DNA of 64,000 bases. It comes from FEN-1297 sp021817845. GTDB lineage: Bacteria > Bacteroidota > Ignavibacteria > Ignavibacteriales > Ignavibacteriaceae. Location of the stretch: NCBI GenBank assembly GCA_021817845.1, contig JAKAFW010000011.1, forward strand, positions 1-64,000, read 5' to 3'. Below the pieces are notes generated by a model that was not told the origin of the DNA, did not search any database, and worked only from the letters and a program-made list of their open reading frames with translations. Shown piece after piece: positions 37,506 through 44,828 of the stretch. Every line of letters starts with the position of its first letter. Position 1 is the stretch's first letter. Made by a program: the position numbers and the translations under genes.

Positions 37506-38003
37506 TTACTTCAAGTTGACAAATTGAGTTGGAAAATTTAATTCAGCATCCTTGATTAATTTTATCACTGCTTGAAGATCGTCTATCTTTGTAGCTTGGA
37601 CTCTTATTTTTTCATCTTGAATTTGCGCGGTAACCTTAAGTTTTGATTCTTTAATCATTTTTGTAATTATTTTCGAATTGTCCCCTGAAATACCGCTTTG
37701 TAGTGCTATTTCTGATTTTAACCTACCGTTTGCTGCTGGCTCCGGCTCCTCAATTTTCAGAGCTTTTACTGAGATACCCCTTCTAATAAACCTGGTTTGA
37801 AGAATATCAATACTAGCTTTTAACGAATAATCATCCTTGGTGTTAATCGAAATAAGTTTCTCTTTTTTATTAAGTTCAATTTCAGTGTTAGAATCTTTTA
37901 AGTCATAACGCTGATGAATTTCCTTAATTGCTTGGTTAACCGCATTATCAGCTTCTTGCAGGTCAATCTCAGAAACTATATCAAAAGAATGATTTTGTGC
38001 CAT
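37506..38003 (-). CDS. yajQ: YajQ family nucleotide-binding protein
   Basis: This 165-residue cytoplasmic protein starts SFDIVSEIDLQEADNAVNQA and holds the YDLKDSNTEIEL segment and C-terminal RVQATKIDDLQAVIKLIK, all typical of YajQ. Homologs bind cyclic di-GMP and interact with transcription factors (Xanthomonas); whether this one does is unknown. It is convergent with ftsZ and lies just downstream of the tRNA-Pro/GIY-YIG mosaic on the same strand. Confidence 0.95.
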   Translation of the reverse strand: MAQNHSFDIVSEIDLQEADNAVNQAIKEIHQRYDLKDSNTEIELNKKEKLISINTKDDYSLKASIDILQTRFIRRGISVKALKIEEPEPAANGRLKSEIALQSGISGDNSKIITKMIKESKLKVTAQIQDEKIRVQATKIDDLQAVIKLIKDAELNFPTQFVNLK

Positions 38004-38024
38004 AATATTTTAGTCTAAATTTGT

Positions 38025-38079
38025 TGGGGTGCCCGGATTCGAACCGGGGACCTTCCCGATTGAATCGGGACGCGTTAAC
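38025..38079 (-). pseudogene. 3' half of a tRNA-Pro-like gene
   Basis: Read on the minus strand, this piece starts in the D loop (GTTAACGCG), continues through a palindromic anticodon arm (TCCCGATTCAATCGGGA), variable loop AGGTC, T arm CCCGGTTCGAATCCGGG, and ends CACCCCA. It matches the intact tRNA-Pro except in the anticodon arm. The D-loop TTAAC supplies the stop codon (TAA) of the GIY-YIG gene. A second copy of 38042-38079 lies at 38483-38520. Confidence 0.85.
38042..38079. repeat. 38-bp direct repeat, copy 1
   Basis: This segment matches 38483-38520 at 37 of 38 positions (T at 38075 against C at 38516), a period of 441 bp. Both copies include the palindromic anticodon arm. The interval between them holds the GIY-YIG gene and the intact tRNA-Pro. 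Confidence 0.9.
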
Positions 38080-38323
38080 TGTTATTAATGAACCACTCAA
38101 GATATTTTCTGCTTTTCATTTTCTTGAGTTTATATTCAAGTTTAATAGCATCTGATTTAAGAATAAATTCTTTCATGAAGATTAGTTTCCATGGAACACC
38201 AGCTTTGGTAGAAGCTGATTGTCTTGAATTATGTTCGTCTAACCTTCGCAGAATGTTATTAGTGCTGCCAATATAATATTTGTTCACTGTTTGGCTAAAT
38301 AAAATATAAGTACAAAAGCTCAT
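38075..38323 (-). CDS. GIY-YIG superfamily nuclease, small
   Basis: This 82-residue, single-domain GIY-YIG protein has the paired motifs TYILFSQ and YYIGSTNNILRRLDEHN, the latter with the catalytic arginine region, and a Glu near the C-terminal half (ILKSDAIKLEYKLKK). The start codon lies one base after the tRNA-Pro discriminator base, and the stop codon lies inside the D-loop part of the downstream tRNA fragment. The gene is therefore closely fitted between tRNA sequences, like a homing-type or tRNA-borne element. Relatives of unknown role are common in Bacteroidota. No recombination role is proven. Confidence 0.88.
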   Translation of the reverse strand: MSFCTYILFSQTVNKYYIGSTNNILRRLDEHNSRQSASTKAGVPWKLIFMKEFILKSDAIKLEYKLKKMKSRKYLEWFINNS

Positions 38324-38324
38324 G

Positions 38325-38399
38325 TCGGGGTGCCCGGATTCGAACCGGGGACCTCTTCGTCCCGAACGAAGCGCGCTAACCGGGCTGCGCTACACCCCG
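38325..38399 (-). tRNA. tRNA-Pro (anticodon CGG)
   Basis: Acceptor CGGGGTG/CACCCCG, D arm GCGCAGCCCGGTTAGCGC, anticodon arm CTTCG-TTCGGGA-CGAAG (anticodon CGG, reads CCG), T arm CCCGG-TTCGAAT-CCGGG, and discriminator A make a complete tRNA with the proline-specific C1-G72 and G35/G36 identity bases. CCA is not encoded. The GIY-YIG start codon follows directly. Confidence 0.96.
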
Positions 38400-38482
38400 A
38401 AAACATATTTTGAAATAAAAATTGATAAATAAAAAGAACAAACTGAACACTTTATAATTTTCAGATAAATTAAAATTCCATA

Positions 38483-38520
38483 AACCGGGGACCTTCCCGA
38501 TTGAATCGGGACGCGCTAAC
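38483..38520. repeat. 38-bp direct repeat, copy 2
   Basis: Second copy of the repeat at 38042-38079, with one mismatch. It is the point at which the tRNA-Pro-like gene was split or duplicated. Confidence 0.9.
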
Positions 38521-38539
38521 CGGGCTGCGCTACACCCCG
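38483..38539 (-). pseudogene. 5' part of a tRNA-Pro-like gene with palindromic anticodon arm
   Basis: On the minus strand the piece runs CGGGGTG, TA, D arm GCGCAGCCCGGTTAGCGC, G, TCCCGATTCAATCGGGA, AGGTC and the 5' side of the T arm (CCCCGGTT), then diverges. It is the same tRNA as the 38025-38079 fragment. Together they would restore a 75-nt tRNA with a 5-bp anticodon stem and loop ATTCAAT (anticodon UCA, complementary to UGA). The two parts overlap by the 38-bp repeat. Confidence 0.85.
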
Positions 38540-38735
38540 TGTTTGTGAAAGTAATAGTTAATTTAAATTAATTATTTTTTTGCAAAAACAAAGATAGATT
38601 GTTTTAAATAAAATGCCAAGTAACCTTAACACTTGATTTTAACTCCTAAAAGATTAATTTTATACAAGTTATTCTAATAAGTTGCAAGTTATTATATTGT
38701 AACATTTTATTCGTACAATTATTGAAGGGTTAAAA

Positions 38736-39878
38736 ATGAAAAAGTATTTTCTTGTGATGTTGTTTTCTTTCTCTATCCTGCTTGCCGACAATTTATTTGC
38801 TCAGCAAACGACTTCAAAATATGATTGGTTAGCTCAAAATAGTTGGAACTTTGGGTTTGGCTTTACTTATCCAAGATATATTAGTTTTAACTCATACTCT
38901 AATGATAAATTGGGTACTCAATTTGGAGGATACCTGTCCCTCCAAAGAAACTTTACCGAACATGTCGGCTTAAGGTTAGAGGGCAATTATATTTTTCTCA
39001 AAGATACAAGAGATGATATTAAAAATAATGTTCTTGAAGCTAATTTTGATTTGATTTATTATCTTGTGCCCGCCGAGTATATTTCACCTTATCTCGGAGT
39101 AGGAATTGGTGGATTCTCGAATTCAATTACAGGCTCACGTATAGCAAATCTAAATAAAAATCATATCGATTATCAAATGAATCTTTTGTTTGGAGCTGAG
39201 TGGGGACTTAGCCCGGATTGGAAGATAAAAACCGAGATTGATTATCATACACCTTCCACAAACTCATTTGACGGAGTTTATGGAACAATTGGGAATGGGC
39301 TATTAGGCGGTAATTTGGATTCATATATGACATTTGACATAGGTGCTGTTTATTATTTTGGTAAAGGACCTCAATCTCACTTGTCTGATATGTATGATGG
39401 CGTAGGCGTTGTTGATTATGGAAAAATAGAAGATATAGTTAAAAAATATCAAACCCAACCTACGGAAGTTGATTACAATAGGATCGAAGATATAGTTAAG
39501 AAGAATACTCCTGCTGTTGTAAGCAACGCCCCTGCTCCAACTAATTGGGTGCTGATTGGAGTTAATTTTGATTTTAATAGAGCTACACTCAAACCCGAAT
39601 CAATGCCGATTCTTTATAACGCTGCAGAAACATTGCTACAAAACCCGGGTGTAAATGTTGAAATTCAAGGATATACCGACAATATCGGTTCCGATAAATA
39701 CAATAAAAAGTTGTCGCTTAAAAGAGCCGAAGCGGTGAAGCAATTCTTGGTTGCTAAAGGTGTTGATGCAAGTAGATTGACTACTGCCGGATTGGGTGAA
39801 GAAAATCCGATTGTTTCAAATAAGACTGCTGAAGGCAGGGCTCTAAACAGAAGAATTGAGTTTAAGGTCATTAAATAA
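38736..39878 (+). CDS. OmpA family outer-membrane protein
   Basis: The 380 residues begin with a signal peptide (about 1-23, ending LFAQQ). A beta-barrel follows to about 210, then a linker with a repeated unit (YGKIEDIVKKY and YNRIEDIVKKN, 20 residues apart), and a C-terminal OmpA/MotB domain (VNFDFNRATLKPE ... IQGYTDNIGSDKYNKKLSLKRA ... NRRIEFKV) that binds peptidoglycan. It stands as a single gene with its own terminator. It probably links outer membrane and cell wall. Confidence 0.93.
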   Translation: MKKYFLVMLFSFSILLADNLFAQQTTSKYDWLAQNSWNFGFGFTYPRYISFNSYSNDKLGTQFGGYLSLQRNFTEHVGLRLEGNYIFLKDTRDDIKNNVLEANFDLIYYLVPAEYISPYLGVGIGGFSNSITGSRIANLNKNHIDYQMNLLFGAEWGLSPDWKIKTEIDYHTPSTNSFDGVYGTIGNGLLGGNLDSYMTFDIGAVYYFGKGPQSHLSDMYDGVGVVDYGKIEDIVKKYQTQPTEVDYNRIEDIVKKNTPAVVSNAPAPTNWVLIGVNFDFNRATLKPESMPILYNAAETLLQNPGVNVEIQGYTDNIGSDKYNKKLSLKRAEAVKQFLVAKGVDASRLTTAGLGEENPIVSNKTAEGRALNRRIEFKVIK

Positions 39879-39903
39879 TTTTTGAATAAAATAATATTTT
39901 TAA

Positions 39904-39936
39904 GGGATCTCAAATTTTGAGATCCCTAAATATTTA
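39904..39936 (+). terminator. Intrinsic terminator after the OmpA gene
   Basis: GGGATCTCAA (39904-39913) pairs perfectly with TTGAGATCCC (39917-39926) around a 3-nt loop, followed by an A/T-rich tail. It lies 25 bases after the stop codon. Confidence 0.8.
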
Positions 39937-40428
39937 TTTAATTAAGCCCACCTCTAATAACGCACATGTCAAACCAAGTAGAATAATGGAATATTTGGGT
40001 ATTTCCCACTATTATACCATTCCATTCATCCCTCATCCTTCTTCTACCTAACACTTTTGTCAATTTTGTCACACCTTAGTCTTTTTCCCTTATATTTTTC
40101 CCATTTCTACCAGGCTTCTAACAAGCCTATGACAAGCCTCCACCAGGCCTATAATTCTTATCTAAAAATTGCAGAAAAAATAGTATGACAAAATGGCCGA
40201 TACTTATTCACCTAAGTAAAACTTTGGACAGATTTTTCATTGTAAAGCACTAAATGCTGCGTTCAATAAAAATGAAGGATAATTAATGACTTTTAGAAAG
40301 CTATTTGGAAAGTTTTATCAAACTGGGGTATCAAAAAATATAGTTTAGAGATTGCGATTCCTCAAGTAATATTAAGCTTTACTTTTAGATTTATTATGTT
40401 TAATTTTATTAAAGAAATGAAAATTAAC
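39937..40428. other. Intergenic region before the pyr leader
   Basis: About 490 bp without a supported gene. A pyrimidine-rich tract (about 40000-40105) is followed by short imperfect repeats of an AGGCCT/AAGCCT element (40111-40152). A 20-codon frame at 40286-40348 (MTFRKLFGKFYQ) has AAGGA upstream but no other support. Confidence 0.45.
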
Positions 40429-40458
40429 CTTTAACTCTGTCCCGAGAGATAGAAAAGG
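40429..40458 (+). promoter_or_regulatory. Putative PyrR-binding loop (anti-antiterminator)
   Basis: The leader contains TCCCGAGAGAT (40440-40450). It fits the PyrR binding-loop consensus UCCNGNGAG closely, with A for the following G. The flanks CCTTT (40429-40433) and AAAGG (40454-40458) can pair, presenting it in a hairpin as in Bacillus pyr leaders. The pyrR gene follows. Confidence 0.6.
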
Positions 40459-40494
40459 ATGAAGATGAAATTAAATAAAAAAATTATAAGGTAA

Positions 40495-40530
40495 CCTCCA
40501 AGGAAAACTTTTCCACGGAGGATTTTTTTT
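40495..40530 (+). terminator. Attenuator terminator in the pyrR leader
   Basis: CCTCC (40495-40499) pairs with GGAGG (40517-40521), and GGAAAA pairs with TTTTCC inside, forming a stable hairpin followed by eight T residues (40523-40530), just before the pyrR ATG at 40533. The Shine-Dalgarno GGAGGA lies in the 3' arm, so the hairpin could limit both transcription and translation. Confidence 0.75.
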
Positions 40531-40532
40531 AT

Positions 40533-41078
40533 ATGAATATAAAATCAAAATTAGTCGATCAAAATGGGCTTGAGAGAATTGTAACCAGAATAGCACATGA
40601 GATTCTTGAACGTAATAAAGGCTCCAAAAATCTTGTGCTGATGGGTATGAGAACTCGCGGGGAATATCTTGCCAAGAGGCTATTTGAAAAGATCAAAGAA
40701 ATCGAAAAGATAGAGCTTCCTTTTGGTATTTTGGACGTTACGTTATACCGCGATGATTTTAGAGTCCGGCTTAAGCAGCCCGAAGTATCGGTATCAAATA
40801 TTACTTTCAACATAAATGAAAAAGATATCATCCTTGTTGATGATGTGCTTTTCACTGGACGTACAGTTAGATCAGCACTAAATGCTATAATGGATATGGG
40901 CAGACCTAACACGATCCAACTTTTTGTCTTAGTAGATCGCGGGCATCGTGAACTTCCGATTCGTGCAGATTATGTTGGGAAAAATATCCCTACTTCTATT
41001 AACGAAGAAGTAAAAGTCAAAATGTCGGAAGTTGACGGCGAAGATGCAATTTATTTAATGGAAATGGAAAACAATTAA
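40533..41078 (+). CDS. pyrR: Bifunctional pyr operon attenuation protein / uracil phosphoribosyltransferase
   Basis: PyrR binds pyr mRNA in response to UMP/UTP and also makes UMP from uracil and PRPP. The 181-residue protein has the PRPP-binding motif DIILVDDVLFTGRTVRSAL and the N-terminal RIAHEILERNKGSKNLVLMGMRTRG. The order pyrR-pyrB-pyrC and a leader with a binding-loop-like sequence plus terminator support true attenuation. GGAGGA lies ten bases upstream. Confidence 0.95.
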   Translation: MNIKSKLVDQNGLERIVTRIAHEILERNKGSKNLVLMGMRTRGEYLAKRLFEKIKEIEKIELPFGILDVTLYRDDFRVRLKQPEVSVSNITFNINEKDIILVDDVLFTGRTVRSALNAIMDMGRPNTIQLFVLVDRGHRELPIRADYVGKNIPTSINEEVKVKMSEVDGEDAIYLMEMENN

Positions 41079-41089
41079 ACAAATGAGAA

Positions 41090-42016
41090 ATGATTATGCC
41101 TTTATCTAACAGACATTTGTTAGGCCTACAAGGGGTTCCAAAAGAAGATATTCAATTAATTCTAGACACTGCATCTACATTTAGGGAAGTGTTGGAAAGA
41201 CCAATTAAAAGGGTTCCTACACTACAAGGAAAAACAGTTGTTAATCTTTTTTATGAAAGCTCCACAAGGACAAGAATTTCATTTGAGCTAGCGGAAAAGA
41301 GATTGTCGGCAGATTCAATAAATTTTGCTATCTCCTCTAGTAGCGTTAGCAAAGGAGAATCGTTTAAAGATACAATAAAAAATATTGAGGCGATGAAAGT
41401 CGATATGGTTGTTGTTAGGCATTCCGCTGCGGGGACGCCTCTTTATTTGACTAAAATCTCAGATGCTAATATTATTAATGCTGGCGATGGAATACACGAA
41501 CATCCGACTCAAGGATTGCTAGATATGTATTCCATTAGAGAAAAACTTAGAAAAATTGAAGGACTGAAAGTGTGCATTGTTGGTGATGTCGCCCATAGCA
41601 GAGTCGCATTATCTAATATCTATGGTTTAAAAACAATGGGTGCAGAAGTCTCTGTATGCGGTCCTTCTACAATGATTCCTAAAAATATTGAGGACCTCGG
41701 GGTCAAAGTAATTTATAATATTGACGAGGCTATTCAGGAAAATGATGTCTTAAATGTTTTGCGTATTCAACTTGAAAGAAAAGCACGGGAATATTTCCCT
41801 TCTATCAGAGAATATGCAAAATATTTTGGAATTACTGAGGAACGCCTGGAAAAAAACGGTAAGGATATTTTAATTCTTCACCCCGGTCCAATCAACCGCG
41901 GCGTTGAGCTATCCTCCGGCGTAGCCGACGGGTTGAATCAAATAATATTGAAGCAAGTTACTAATGGCGTAGCAGTTAGAATGGCTGTTTTATACTTACT
42001 TGGAACTTTGAATTAG
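41090..42016 (+). CDS. pyrB: Aspartate carbamoyltransferase catalytic subunit
   Basis: PyrB joins carbamoyl phosphate and aspartate, the second step of pyrimidine synthesis. The 308 residues hold YESSTRTRISFE (carbamoyl phosphate site), HPTQGLLDMYSI and the C-terminal HPGPINRGVEL. Start is ATG 41090 or the ATG at 41096. No regulatory subunit pyrI is nearby. It lies 11 nt after pyrR and 10 nt before pyrC. Confidence 0.97.
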   Translation: MIMPLSNRHLLGLQGVPKEDIQLILDTASTFREVLERPIKRVPTLQGKTVVNLFYESSTRTRISFELAEKRLSADSINFAISSSSVSKGESFKDTIKNIEAMKVDMVVVRHSAAGTPLYLTKISDANIINAGDGIHEHPTQGLLDMYSIREKLRKIEGLKVCIVGDVAHSRVALSNIYGLKTMGAEVSVCGPSTMIPKNIEDLGVKVIYNIDEAIQENDVLNVLRIQLERKAREYFPSIREYAKYFGITEERLEKNGKDILILHPGPINRGVELSSGVADGLNQIILKQVTNGVAVRMAVLYLLGTLN

Positions 42017-42026
42017 CGGAGTAAAA

Positions 42027-43319
42027 ATGAAAGTTATCCTAAAAAATGTTTCACTTTTTCATCCGGTACAAAAAATTGATGAAAAGGGAATAGATATTCT
42101 TCTTACTGATGGTGTTATTTCAAAAATCGGTAAAATAAATCCTGAAGAAATTTCCGGTGCTAAGGTTTTTGATCTTTCAAACAAACACATCGTGCCTGGT
42201 TTTTTTGATATGCATGTCCATTTAAGAGAGCCGGGAAGGGAAGATGAAGAAACAGTGCAATCGGGCTGTAATGCCGCTGCTAACGGCGGTTTTACCGGAA
42301 TTGCTTGCATGCCGAATACTGAGCCGGCAATCGATTCCGCCGAGGTGGTAAGTTTTATTAAGAAGCAATCAAAAGATCACCTAGTTGATGTCGAAGTTAT
42401 CGGAGCTGCAACTTTGGGTCGTAAGGGAGAATATATTTCCCCTATGGCTGAACTTTATGAAGCTGGCGTCGTTGGCTTTTCGGATGACGGTGTCGCAATA
42501 AAAACTTCAGGAATTTTGAAACGGGCTTTTGAATATTCTAAAATGTATAATGTCCCAATCATAGAACACTGCGAAGATGAGACTTTATCAGGCGGAGCTA
42601 TGAATGAAGGTCTCAACTCAACTATGCTTGGTTTGCCACCTATTCCATCTGTAGCTGAAGAATTAATTGTAATTAGAGATATCTTGCTTGCGGAATATAC
42701 CGGCGGAAAAATTCATATTGCTCATTTAAGCACGAAAAAATCAGTCGAAATGGTCCGCGAAGCAAAACAAAAAGGAATTTCTGTAACTTCCGAGGTTACG
42801 CCTCATCATTTTACTTTGATCGACGACTCGCTAAAAACTTATGATACAAATTTCAAGATGAATCCACCATTAAGGACTAAAGCCGATGTTGATGAAATAC
42901 TTCTTGGGTTAAAGGACGGAACGATTGATTGTATTGCAAGTGACCACGCACCTCATTCCGCCGAAGAAAAGGAAGCAGAGTTTGAACATGCACCTAATGG
43001 AATTACGGGACTGGAAACTCAAGTAGGATTGGCATTAACAGAATTATATCACAAAAAAATAATTACCCTCGGACAACTTATTGAAAAAATGTCCATCAAT
43101 CCAAGGAAAATATTAAATCTGCCGGTTCCGAATTTTGAAGTAGGACAAATAGCGAATTTTACAATTCTTGATTTAACTGAAATCTTTACTTTTGACATTA
43201 ATAGATCAAAAAGCAAATCTAAAAATTCTCCGTTCGATAAAAGACTACTTACTGGAAAAGCACTGGGAGTAATTAACAAATCAAAAATGTTTTACCAGGA
43301 TGAATTCTTGAATTTATGA
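42027..43319 (+). CDS. pyrC: Dihydroorotase (class I)
   Basis: PyrC cyclises carbamoyl aspartate to dihydroorotate. The 430-residue amidohydrolase has the zinc motif DMHVHLREPG, the PNTEPAID region, HIAHLSTKKSVEMV, and SDHAPHSAEEKE with the catalytic Asp. The type (long, DHLRxxG) fits class I, often complexed with PyrB. It is the last gene of the pyr operon visible here; pyrD, pyrE and pyrF are elsewhere. Confidence 0.97.
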   Translation: MKVILKNVSLFHPVQKIDEKGIDILLTDGVISKIGKINPEEISGAKVFDLSNKHIVPGFFDMHVHLREPGREDEETVQSGCNAAANGGFTGIACMPNTEPAIDSAEVVSFIKKQSKDHLVDVEVIGAATLGRKGEYISPMAELYEAGVVGFSDDGVAIKTSGILKRAFEYSKMYNVPIIEHCEDETLSGGAMNEGLNSTMLGLPPIPSVAEELIVIRDILLAEYTGGKIHIAHLSTKKSVEMVREAKQKGISVTSEVTPHHFTLIDDSLKTYDTNFKMNPPLRTKADVDEILLGLKDGTIDCIASDHAPHSAEEKEAEFEHAPNGITGLETQVGLALTELYHKKIITLGQLIEKMSINPRKILNLPVPNFEVGQIANFTILDLTEIFTFDINRSKSKSKNSPFDKRLLTGKALGVINKSKMFYQDEFLNL

Positions 43320-43465
43320 GCACATTTCAAAAAATATTTTAGTACAAGATGTTCATTATAGTATACAAATAATAAGCAATTCTTTCTTTTTTTGAGTAAA
43401 CTTAACCAATTTGTTTGGCATCTATTTTGATTTTAATGTGTATAACAATTTCTTAAGGTATCCAA

Positions 43466-44275
43466 ATGAGAAAAATTATATTATTTACATCCGCATTCTT
43501 ATCAATTTCTATTCTTGCTTCTTGTAATAAGGTTAATCCAGTAATGAATAACCAGCCACCTTCACCTCCCACTGGTGTTCAGGTTATAAACGGAGATAAT
43601 ACAGTGGAAATTACCTGGAATAAGAATCCGGAAAGCGATATTGCCGGGTATAATATTTATTATGCCCTGAGTTATAATGGAAAGTACACCCTAATTGGTA
43701 CAACAAAAAATAATTATTATGATGATAACGGTGCTCAAAACAGCATCACAATTTATTACGCCGTTACTGCCTATGATTTTAATGGAAATGAAAGCGCATT
43801 AAGCCCCGATAACGTAAGCGCTACTCCGCGTCCAGAAGGTTTTAATGAGACAGTTTTCGATTATAGGAACTTCCCTAATACCGGTGGATTTTCATTTACA
43901 ACCTTTAGTGATGTGGCATATAATGATTCTACAGCCGATTTCTTTTTTGAAAATTATAATGGAAACTTTTATATAGATGTTTGGACTGATTCCGATATTC
44001 AGGATATGGGACCGACTAATAATATTTATGATATTAGCTATGCTCCTACTTCTGGTTGGTCCCCGACAAAAGATGCTGCCGCTATTGTTGGGCATACCTA
44101 TGTAATTTGGACTTGGGACAATCACTATGCAAAAATTCGAGTTAGCAACATAACTAATGAGAGAATGGTTTTTGATTGGGCTTTCCAAGCGGTAGCTAAA
44201 AATAATCAGCTTAAACGTTCAAATATTTCCAAAGTAAGAGGCACGTTGGAAGAGTCCAAATTAAATAGGCGTTAA
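43466..44275 (+). CDS. Lipoprotein with fibronectin type III domain
   Basis: The 269 residues start with a lipoprotein signal (SISILASC, lipidated Cys20). A fibronectin type III domain follows at about 31-114 (PPSPPTGVQVINGDNTVEITWNK is its opening region, positions 31-53), then a C-terminal beta-rich domain of about 150 residues that I do not recognise. Fn3 domains mediate binding in exported proteins of this phylum. The gene stands alone between pyrC and the DUF4783 gene. Confidence 0.8.
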   Translation: MRKIILFTSAFLSISILASCNKVNPVMNNQPPSPPTGVQVINGDNTVEITWNKNPESDIAGYNIYYALSYNGKYTLIGTTKNNYYDDNGAQNSITIYYAVTAYDFNGNESALSPDNVSATPRPEGFNETVFDYRNFPNTGGFSFTTFSDVAYNDSTADFFFENYNGNFYIDVWTDSDIQDMGPTNNIYDISYAPTSGWSPTKDAAAIVGHTYVIWTWDNHYAKIRVSNITNERMVFDWAFQAVAKNNQLKRSNISKVRGTLEESKLNRR

Positions 44276-44372
44276 AGTAACAGAGTCGAAGAATTACTTT
44301 TTTACTCTTGGAGCTTCAATTAATTCCAAAGTAGACTTATTTAATTTAATTACTTAAATTTGCTCAAAATAA

Positions 44373-44828
44373 ATGATAAGAATAAGATTTCAAATATTAT
44401 TAATATTTTTTACTCTTGGGATTGTTAGCTCACTGATGATTGCTCAGGAAAATAAACTAAATGATAAAGCTGAAGGAATCTATAATCAAAATCCTGCTTT
44501 TATTTTCAGTGAAATTGAAAATGGAATTTCTGCAGGAAAAGTGAGAATGATTTCAAAATATCTAAGCGCTCAAACTTATATAAATTTATTTAACGGCATA
44601 ACAGGATATTACAGTTCAAATCAAGCATATTATGTCCTTGTAGATTTTTTCAAATTATACCGGGTTACTTATTTTAATTTCGATAATGTTCATACTGACG
44701 AAGGCAATCCTTTTGCTACTGGAACATATAAATATCTTTTTAGAGGAAAGCATGAAACTTCGGAAGTTTATGTCTCCTTAAAGCATGTCGGCAAAAGATG
44801 GAAAATTACTCAGATAACTATTAACTGA
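44373..44828 (+). CDS. DUF4783-like exported protein
   Basis: The 151 residues begin with a signal peptide (about 1-24, ending LMIAQ). A SnoaL/NTF2-like fold domain follows with YLSAQTYINLFNGITGYYSSNQAYYVL and HVGKRWKITQITIN, matching the DUF4783 pattern seen in Bacteroidota. Function unknown. Its stop overlaps the start of the histidine kinase by one base (TGATG), so the two are translationally linked and may work together. Confidence 0.75.
   Translation: MIRIRFQILLIFFTLGIVSSLMIAQENKLNDKAEGIYNQNPAFIFSEIENGISAGKVRMISKYLSAQTYINLFNGITGYYSSNQAYYVLVDFFKLYRVTYFNFDNVHTDEGNPFATGTYKYLFRGKHETSEVYVSLKHVGKRWKITQITIN

Noticed and set aside
38025..38539. Functional split tRNA joined in trans
   Set aside because: The two parts overlap by 38 bp instead of ending at a junction, and no bulge-helix-bulge is evident; a duplication or insertion scar fits better.
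40286..40348. 20-codon leader peptide in the pyr leader
   Set aside because: It is too far from the attenuator, has no run of regulatory codons, and PyrR-type control needs no leader peptide.
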